Assembly: GCA_942486035.1 (NCBI GenBank)
Contig: CALNXK010000166.1
Span: forward strand, 724,001-788,000
Source of the DNA: Porites lobata
Lineage: Eukaryota; Cnidaria; Anthozoa; Scleractinia; Poritidae
Length of the DNA stretch: 64,000 nt
Reading direction: 5' to 3'
The translations under genes and the position numbers were made by a program. Positions 56,440 through 64,000 of this stretch are shown here, one piece after another. The notes beneath the pieces are model-generated. The model made no database searches. It saw only the letters and a list, made by a program, of their open reading frames with translations, and was not told the origin of the DNA. How positions within the stretch are numbered: position 1 is the stretch's first letter; each line of letters opens with the position of its first letter.

Positions 56440-57392
56440 TCCCGCAAGTACAGTCAACTCTCTCAGTAGTGCGGCCACTGCGGGGACCTTGACTTAGTCT
56501 CCTCATTAGCGAGAGTCCGTAATAGCGGGATTTTACATTTAGTCAAACGTCTATAAAATATTTTGCTTGGGATTTACATTCTCTCCGTGCAAGCCGAAAG
56601 GGAATTGAACATTTTTCGAAAGAAGTCGCTGAACATTTTGCTTTTTCCGAGGTATCCCTTCTTGACAATAAAGGTTGACCTATTAATCTCAACTAAAGAT
56701 GTTTTCATTCTCGAAATTTTAGCTGCACAAATATTTAAGGCCTAAAAGTTTAGCACCCTGCCACATGCAACACGTGGCGTAAAGGCAGAAGTGCGTTGGT
56801 TTGGCTGTTTGGGCCCTTTGCTTCATCTCTCGCAAGCAGAAAAAAGGCCACAATAATAAGCATTCGATTCTTTTTCCTGTCTCGTGTGAAGCGTTTATCT
56901 GTTGCTACTGTTTTGTCGTTCATGATGGTTAAACCACGTCACTCGGAAGTGGATGGTTTTGAAAATATTTGAAATGCCTTTAAGCTATTTTGAAAGCACT
57001 CTACTTGAGGATCTAAATAAACTGTTGTCATTAAGAGCAGGGTTATGGGCTCCTGGCTAGAGCTTATACTTTACTATATTCGTATTTGAACGTTGTCATG
57101 ATAGTAAACTGAAAAACGCAGCTAGAATTTCGTTAATAGGGCCTTAAATCAAAATACAAATCCTAATGCAGTTGTAAAAACGCGTAAGCTCAATGTTAGT
57201 TGAACTGTGGAATGTAACCATGCATAGTTTCCTTTTATCTTGCGTATTGGGTCTACTTGGTTTAAAGAAACCTCACTTTAAAAGGTCTTCATGATTATTT
57301 TTTACATCAAATCACAATCATGTCGTTAATTTATGGAGCACTGAGGCAGTCATGTTTCGTTGCACGTTAACGAACGGAAGCAAAAAAAAAAA
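56440..57392. other. Upstream region of signal exon 57572
   Basis: From about 56590 it is homologous to 36470 onward, the upstream region of exon 37406. A pogo-like terminus (CAGTCAACTCTCTCAGTAGT) is at 56452. No gene seen. Confidence 0.6.
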
Positions 57393-57402
57393 GGGACTTT
57401 CC
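57393..57402. promoter_or_regulatory. kappaB-type site upstream of signal exon 57572
   Basis: GGGACTTTCC 179 bp before the ATG, with an inverted CCAAT box (ATTGG) near 57421, as before exon 37406. Confidence 0.65.
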
Positions 57403-57571
57403 CCTAGATCCCATCTTTCTCATTGGTTGATGCGGTTTAACTGTTGATAGTTCCAAAGTCCTGGGGACGAGATTGTTAACACACACGTGTCCTGAATCGG
57501 GCGTAGTGTACGAGCTCCTGTGGGTCTGATGCGAACAGTTTCGAATAACTGGCTAAAGATAATATCGCTCA

Positions 57572-57622
57572 ATGTACAAAGTGTGTTTTTTAATCGTGTT
57601 GGGCATTGGTGTACTGCCGAAG
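57572..57622 (+). CDS. TNF-receptor-type signal-peptide exon 4 (gene E start)
   Basis: ATG opens MYKVCFLIVLGIGVLPK in phase 0, donor AAG|gtaggt. Sequence behind it (58385-58700) matches gene B intron 1 (21300-21620). In gene B the second exon lies 6.2 kb further on, so here it may lie just beyond the window. The longer open frame to 57829 is readthrough into the intron. Confidence 0.65.
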
Positions 57623-57844
57623 GTAGGTGAGAATTTGTCGGTAAGAATTTTGTGGGCCGAGTTGAACAGACTACTGACAGCGGATGTTGATTCGGGAACT
57701 CACCAAGGGACTGATGTGTTCGCTATATTAATTAAGGAGGTTTCGTTGAATTTAAGTTCTTTTTCGTATATTTTGTTATTATTGATTGGGGTAAGGAATA
57801 TCGCTTGTTATACAGATTACAAGTCGTAGTCTGGAAATGCATTT

Positions 57845-58200
57845 GTATATGGGACGCACATTTTAACTCTGTTTGAATGATTGCTCTAACAAACCCCGCA
57901 GATTAGTCCAGGTGCACAGGCATGTCAGAAAGAATTCGCATTTCCACAGTTGAATATTACCTAAGCATTGTCCCGAGGGTACAGCATGATATAGTTCTCC
58001 TTAAAAATTTATGCACTATGATAAAAGAATGTGGACATCGTGCCAAAATATCATAAAGCTTTTTACTAAAGAAAGAATACAACAGGAAATACTAATAAAC
58101 TTGTCTCGAGAAAAGAATTGAAAATTTCTATGTTTTCATAAACACGTGATTATACTGTCGGGTGAACGTTTATCGCATATTACTCCTTTGCTTCAGTGAT
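57845..58200. repeat. Duplicated segment, copy 2 (with 55890-56400)
   Basis: See the matching blocks described for copy 1. This copy continues into the palindrome at 58138-58318. Confidence 0.75.
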
Positions 58201-58318
58201 TTGGGTTTATTTAAAGATAGCAAAGCATTAACTATCTTTAAATAAACTCGGGTCACTGAAGCAACAGAGTAATATGCGATTAACACTCACCCGACAGTAT
58301 AATCACGTGTTTGTAAAA
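58138..58318. repeat. Long palindrome, about 80-bp arms
   Basis: AACACGTGATTATACTGTCG ... GCTTCAGTGATTTGGGTTTA is mirrored almost exactly to CGACAGTATAATCACGTG. The duplicate at 56280-56345 has only one arm. Confidence 0.8.
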
Positions 58319-58384
58319 ACAAGGAAATCTTTAAAGCAGTCAGGAAGTGACGACGATCAGGATTAAACGCTTTTAAGCTACCAC

Positions 58385-58700
58385 ACAGACAGCCGGTATT
58401 AATATACGTCTATAGCGAAGAGATATATTGTATGTCTGACTTCAAAATATAACGTATTTTTCTTCACCATATGACCCCTCATCTCTCTTAATACATATAT
58501 CCATTTACGTTTTACCCCTCTAAAGGCTATAAAAAAGAAATAATTCACTGAACGACTAAGTTTTTGCTGAGGACATCTGAAAGGACAGAAAACGCAGTAA
58601 CCATGAATGAAATTCAAGCTTATTTGTAATACCATAAATTTGGGATAGGCGAATGCCGCCCAGGGCCTTAAAAATATAACATACAGGTTCTGGAGCTTTA
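58385..58700. repeat. Intron segment homologous to 21300-21620
   Basis: Ordered matches to gene B intron 1, listed for the other copy. Supports descent of gene E from the same unit. Confidence 0.65.
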
Positions 58701-58768
58701 AACAAAATGTAAATGCTCTTACAAGTAATCTTCAATAAATATTTTTAAAAAAATGTCATAATGATCGA

Positions 58769-59110
58769 GTACCGTAATTGCCCGATTAAGCGCCGCTCTC
58801 GAATCAGCGCCGCGGCGCTAATTTAGGTATTTACAAATTAACGCCCCATCTTTTGCTCTTGATATCGCTTGAGAAGTAAGATCTCGATCATTTCGTGAGT
58901 TCTAAAGTTTTAATTTCTGGAAACTCTTGACACCGGGTTCATATAACAATGATGTACATATTTTATACTAAATTGTTCATACCTAGTCATGATATTCCCC
59001 TCAGTGTTTTACCCGTGGTTCAAGTAAGCGCCGCTCTCGTGTAAGCGCCGCACCTATAACATGGATAATGAAATAAGCGCCGCGGCCGCTTATTCGATCA
59101 TTTACGGTAC
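58769..59110. mobile_element. Inverted-repeat element with GTACCGTAA ends and AAGCGCCGC words
   Basis: GTACCGTAATTGCCCGATTA at the left and TTATTCGATCATTTACGGTA at the right are imperfect inverted repeats. GCGCCGCGGCGC palindromes relate it to the foldback at 22418-23050. Confidence 0.65.
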
Positions 59111-60549
59111 AACTTGTCGTGATCCCGCATTTCTGCTCTTTTTCACGAAAATCCTGCATCCCGCAGCTTTTCTTATCACTTTCCCGAATCCCTTTTTTTG
59201 TTTTGTTTCCGGCCAAGTTAATAATGGCCCATTCATGACGAGATTCATACGACTTTGAAATTCACCACAGGGAGGAAGTTTCAATTTCCGGTGTCCTTGT
59301 AAAAACCTAATTAGGATTCAATTAATAGCCACTAATCTGTCATGACTTGTGTACTTTGCGTCACTGATGGAAAACGAGCAGAGACGAAAGACAGATACTA
59401 TTTGTATCACAATGCGATCTCGCGCAAATTTCAAAGCCGGCATGAAAATGGCGCGTTCGTCGAGAAAAGCATCTTCAGTCTTTGGACCCTCGCTTGCCAA
59501 AAAAAGGTAATCTCGTACGCAGTATCAGTGACCAAATGGTTTTACCGACGGATATAATTCATGGCAAGTCAAAATTTTATGCTTTTTATGTAGAGATGAT
59601 GTTTGGAAGTAGCAGGGCCGATTATTTTTAGCTATTTATGATTTGGTCGATAGTACAGATAGTACTAGCGCTCGAGTCAACCCATCCAGGTTTGGTTTTT
59701 CAAAGAGGAAAGATCATGTTGTTGTCGTTTTAACGTTAGCACGAGCCTTTAACTTGCGCCGATGAAATGCCGACGAAAGCGGGTTTAAAGCGATCAAAGA
59801 AGGACTAAATTCCTTCCAGCTACTAGAAAATATAGCAGGAAGCGGCCAGAGAAGTCAGAGAAAGCGTTTCGTCGTGAGGAGAAGATCTGGAAAAGGTACT
59901 TGGTCGTGGATTACTGAATTGGGGGAATTAAAATGAGGGATTCATTCGAGAAGCGATATCGTATGATTCCCTGACGGTGGCAGATGCCCATGACCGTCAA
60001 GTCAGAAACTCGGGCATTCACGTCGTTGTTGATTATGTAAACTTAAATGATTTTTATTAAGGGTCGCTGACTGGATTTAGCCCGAACGGTGATGCTCTTC
60101 AGCCCTTTTCAATTTTCTAAACATCGGCCGAAACTTGGTAAGTCTATTTTAGGTTCCTTTGTATCACCTTCAAATGGCTACCTATTATCATTTTAGCGCA
60201 AAAACGTTTTAAGGTCGACACTGATCAATCGATCATTTCATAAATTCTCAATAACTGCTAATGATGTGAAAGTGTAATGTTCATGGAGAATGTTGATGGA
60301 GATCGCTATTTCTTAAGCCTGATCGCAAACAGTTCAATTCAGTCAGAGTTCAGTTTTTAAGTGTGGATCGTAGTGGATATTTTCAATTTTATCGAATTAA
60401 AGAAAAGAGGAAAATTTATTTTGCCAAAGCCAGTGGCTATGAACTGTCGGTAAAAGTGAGTAAAATTTCATAAACCAAAAATTGATTTACAGATTACAGC
60501 TTTATTTAATTTTGCACTAATTAGATCCGTGAAGATGATAGTGCATGTC
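59111..60549. other. Sequence without a recognised gene
   Basis: Contains AATCCCG-type words (59120-59195) and short ORFs (59342-59557) without domains. Confidence 0.45.
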
Positions 60550-62220
60550 CCGCATTAAGTAAAACAGTTTGGCCTTCCTGATTCAACAGAGCAGCTTAGC
60601 TTTTTTAGGCTGTGGCTCTGTGAGAATTTTATTCTCCGGGTGTTTCAGAAAGAACTAAAAACGCGCTTTCAGATATTGTTTGAATCTCCGTCTAGCATTA
60701 AGTAAAACGGTTTGGCCTTCCTGATTCAACAGAGCAGCTTAGCCTTTTTAGGCCGTGGCTCTGTGAGAATTTTATTCTCCGGGTGTCTCAGAGGGAACTA
60801 AAAACGCGCTTTTCAGATATTTTTTGAATCCCCGTCTAGCATTAAGTAAAACAGTTTGGCCTTCCTGATGCAACAGAGCAGCTTAGCCTTTTTAGGCTGT
60901 GGCTCTGTGAGAATTTTATTCTCCGGGTGTCTCAGAGGGAACTAAAAACTCGATTTTAGATATTGTTTGAATCTCTGTCCAGCATTTAAGAAAAAAAGTT
61001 TGGCCTTCCTGATGCAACAGGGCAGCTTAGCCTTATTAGGCTGTGGCTCTGTGAGAATTTTATTCTCCGGGTGTCTCAGAGGAAACTAAAAACTCGCTTT
61101 TAGATATTGTTTGAATCTCTATCCAGCATTTAAGAAAAAAAGTTTGGACTTCCTGATGCAACAGAGCAGCTTAGCCTTTTTAGGCTGTGGCTCTGTGAGA
61201 AGTTTATTCTCCGGGTGTCTCAGAGGGAACTAAAAACTCGATTTTAGATATTTTTTGAATCTCTGTCCAGCATTTAAGAAAAAAAGTTTGGCCTTCCTGA
61301 TGCAACAGAGCAGTTTAGCCTTTTTAGGCTGTGGCTCTGTGAGAATTTTATTCTCCGGGTGTCTCAGAGGGAACTAAAAACGCGCTTTTCAGATATTTTT
61401 GGAATCCCCGTCTAGCATTAAGTAAAACAGTTTGGCCTTCCTGATGCAACAGAGCAGCCTAGCCTTTTTAGGCTGTGGCTCTGTGAGAATTTTATTCTCC
61501 GGGTATCTCAGAGGGAACTAAAAACTCGATTTTAGATATTGTTTGAATCTCTGTCCAGCATTTAAGAAAAAAAGTTTGGCCTTCCTGATGCAACAGAGCA
61601 GCTTAGCCTTTTTAGGCTGTGGCTCTGTGAGAATTTTATTCTCCGGGTGTCTCAGAGGAAACTAAAAACTCGCTTTTAGATATTGTTTGAATCTCTATCC
61701 AGCATTTAAAAAAAAACGTTTGGCCTTCCTGATGCAACAGAGCAGCTTAGCCTTTTTAGGCTGTGGCTCTGTGAGAATTTTATTCTCCGGGTGTCTCAGA
61801 GGGAACTAAAAACTCGATTTTAGATATTTTTTGAATCTCTGTCCAGCATTTAAGAAAAAAAGTTTGGCCTTCCTGATGCAACAGAGCAGCTTAGCCTTTT
61901 TAGGCTGTGGCTCTGTGAGAATTTTATTCTCCGGGTGTCTCAGAGGGAACTAAAAACTCGCTTTTCAGTTATTTTTTGAATCCCCGTCTAGCATTAAGTA
62001 AAACAGTTTGGCCTTCCTGATTCAACAGAGCAGCTTAGCCTTTTGAATTTATTCTCCGGGTGTCTCAGAGGGAACTAACAACGCACTTTTAGATGTTGTT
62101 TTAATCTCTGTCCAGCATTAAGAAAAAAAGTTTGGCCTTCCTGATTCAACAGAGCAGCTTAGCCTGTTTAGGCTGTGGCCCTGTGAGAATTTTATTCGCC
62201 AGGTATCTCAGAGGGAAGCA
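60550..62220. repeat. Tandem array, 12 copies of a ~144-bp unit with conserved hairpins
   Basis: GTTTGGCCTTCCTGATKCAA starts recur at about 60568, 60711, 60853, 60998, 61142, 61286, 61430, 61574, 61718, 61862, 62006 and 62129. About 100 bp of each unit is nearly invariant, including an ACAGAGC...AGCCT/AGGCT...GCTCTGT stem and a GAGAATTTTATTCTC hairpin. The remaining part comes in two types, one with CGCTTTTCAGATAT and CCCCGTCTAGCATTAAG, the other with GATTTTAGATATTG and CTCTGTCCAGCATTTAAG. Copy 11 lacks about 21 bp. No coding frame. Confidence 0.9.
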
Positions 62221-63262
62221 TTATTTTTTAGACATTATTTAAATATTGCAAAAGTAATGTTTTGCTTACGTTTGTATTTAACCCCATCCAGATCCAGTGA
62301 GGCCTTTAAAACAGCGCGTCAATTTTAAAAGTTTTTTCATAAGGCAGTTTCTGTATAGCGCCTAGTGTTAGTTTTGGCCTTGAATGAAGATTCCATTAAA
62401 AAGCCTTGCGTTCAGACATAAAATTAGGGAGATCTTGTAAGCATGAATTGAAATATATGAAATGCGGATGAAGGTATGAAAGTGAAAATGATCATCGCAT
62501 TAAATTCGCAACCTATTCGGTTGAAAAATAACCTAAAAAATTTTGCAGCGTTATCGCAGAAAGTTAGAGGTAATATTACGTTGTTGGGGAAAATACTCCG
62601 CGGCTTTAAATTAATAATTTCCACGATGTTTTAATTCCGGTAGTGTAGTAACCTTTTCGTTAAGGCAGCTTCTAAAACGCACTCGAGGAAACCGCACAGT
62701 CTCTGTGAACTCTCACTTTACTTGCGAGAGGCAAAAAAAATAGAGTGACATTACTTTCAAACCATTACGGGTTACCTTAGGCCGAGGTTTCAGAAATCAT
62801 TGGATCTCCAGCCCTCTTTCTTGGTGGGTTAGTTTAAGAAAATAAGTGCTTTAGTTTTCCAGTCTGCCTTATGTGCTTTATTGAAATTATTCACGATAAA
62901 TGGGGTTTGATAAAAGCGTTGGTTAAACTGAAAATGGCTTAATTGTAACGCGATTTTGTAATATACCGGCTAAATAACTGGCCCTCAGTGTTTAATAAAT
63001 ACAAGTAAACAAAATATACAATAGAAAATTCCCCAGCAAGAAGTGCGTAAAATCACTTTTCTCGAAGTACAATAAATTTTAAGAGAAGCAGCTACAGAGG
63101 CAAATGCATTCCGGTTCGGCAGAAAGACTTCCAATGCGGCTAATTTGTAATTGAGTTCTTTGTTGAACCGAAATCTTGTTGACGTACAGGAATTCAGTTG
63201 ATATGAGAATTTGTCACCTCCAAGCAAATGAGCCGTAAAAAGTTGATTACTTCTACATAGCT
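62221..63262. other. Sequence without a recognised gene
   Basis: AT-rich; short minus-strand ORFs (62424-62624, 62985-63227) have no domains. Confidence 0.45.
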
Positions 63263-63307
63263 CCCCTGCTGATGTTCGCCTATTGAATAGGCGAACATCA
63301 GCAGGGG
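63263..63307. repeat. Perfect 45-bp palindrome (22-bp arms)
   Basis: CCCCTGCTGATGTTCGCCTA and two further bases, a single G at 63285, then the exact complement. There is effectively no loop. Confidence 0.9.
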
Positions 63308-63791
63308 TCTACGATTTCAAACCTCTATGAATCTCGTCATGCTACAAAAGCTGTAAAAAGTAACATGTAGATTGGCCCTTTTGACTAATATTTTGAAATA
63401 GTTTTTCATGACGAGAGCTATATCAGAAACAAACTCAGCCACTGAGTAGAGCGACGTACATCGCACATACATCACATTGTAAACAAGTGCTCTGAGTACT
63501 CATCTTAACTCTATAAAATCTTTAAACGATCTGGCTCAAAATAATGTAATGAATAATTGAATTATTCGGGGGCATGGTCAAATTGAACCATGCATGAAGC
63601 ATCTACGAGTTTTTCAATTTTGTATGATTTACCGGTTCGTGATAGAATACTATGCAATACGATGTGGGAAATTGCTTATCAATTGCTGTCATTTATTATT
63701 GGCCGGCTCTTTCCCTGGTTTAGATTGCTAAAGTACTAGTGAAAAAAATTATAATCACTTAACTCGGTCCTGCGTGAAACTGTTAAGTAAA

Positions 63792-63948
63792 CCTGACTCA
63801 TCCCCAGTCGTCTTTCTCTATCCCTCCTTAGTGGCGCAAGGGGTGCGATAGGAAGGAGGAAAGCGAGAGTCTTCCTCCCCTTTCCCTTTCCATCCGCCCC
63901 CCGCCCCCGCCGCCCGCGTTACGCGAAGACGACTGGGGACGAGTCAGG
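63792..63948. mobile_element. MITE with CCTGACTCATCCCCAGTCGT termini
   Basis: The left 23 bp and the right 23 bp (ending GGGGACGAGTCAGG) are inverted repeats with one mismatch. The interior is C-rich/purine-rich. It is followed by a T run. Confidence 0.8.
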
Positions 63949-64000
63949 TTGTTTTTTTTTTTTTTTCAGTTTTGGTTAAAGTTATGTTTTGGGCGAAATA

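Noticed and set aside
57572..57829. 85-codon ORF read as one exon
   Set aside because: A strong donor follows codon 17, and paralogous exons end at the same place; the remainder is intron.
60550..62220. Regular repeats suggestive of a CRISPR array
   Set aside because: Units of ~144 bp with no unique spacers in a eukaryotic genome; it is a satellite.

Overview
The window is eukaryotic, from an animal, most likely an anthozoan cnidarian (stony coral or sea anemone). It has short exons with GT-AG introns, an AT-rich background, very many hairpin-type (MITE-like) repeats, a tRNA-derived SINE, and genes for TNF receptor superfamily proteins with a death domain, a family known to be expanded in corals. 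The species cannot be named from the sequence alone. There is no sign of bacterial operons, rRNA or CRISPR.

Two systems dominate. The first is a tandem TNF-receptor cluster, all on the + strand. Gene A contributes only its last, death-domain exon (2289-2611). Gene B can be assembled end to end with consistent splice phases: signal-peptide exon 17092-17136, cysteine-rich exons 23318-23508 and 25590-25837, two stalk exons (28959-28997, 29102-29386, the second with the transmembrane helix), and a death domain split over 30035-30118 and 31043-31305. Four more signal-peptide exons ending in phase 0 (15054, 37406, 54688, 57572) have no recognisable gene body within the window; they are alternative promoters, gene relics, or the start of a gene continuing past 64000. 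Four of the five first exons have a kappaB-type site (GGGACTTTCC or GGGAATTTCC) 170-220 bp upstream of the ATG. Shared flanking sequence, including a stray carboxypeptidase exon on the - strand at 7.6 kb and 35.8 kb, shows that the cluster grew by segmental duplication.

The second system is a large DNA transposon, about 39551-52058, with perfect 21-bp terminal inverted repeats, a 6-bp target duplication (TATCAA) and subterminal arrays of GGAATCC. It carries an eight-exon gene (40305-49159). The predicted protein has an RS-rich N-terminus, a PB1-like domain and a BED-like zinc finger; then an in-frame TGA followed by CTAG (the known stop-readthrough context); then an RNase H-like transposase whose catalytic region appears to be split by an NHL beta-propeller. 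If readthrough occurs the product is about 1680 residues; without it, a 489-residue putative DNA-binding protein. This is the best candidate for an undescribed system here.

Region by region: 1-1755 and 9555-12758 are AT-rich non-autonomous elements; 2.3-8.7 kb is the gene A 3' end and several MITEs; 14.8-31.3 kb is gene B with repeat-filled introns; 31.3-39.5 kb holds MITEs, a SINE, a carboxypeptidase relic and an orphan first exon; 39.5-52.1 kb is the transposon; 52-58.7 kb holds two orphan first exons in duplicated sequence; 60.5-62.2 kb is a 12-copy, ~144-bp tandem array; the remainder is repeats and featureless AT-rich sequence.
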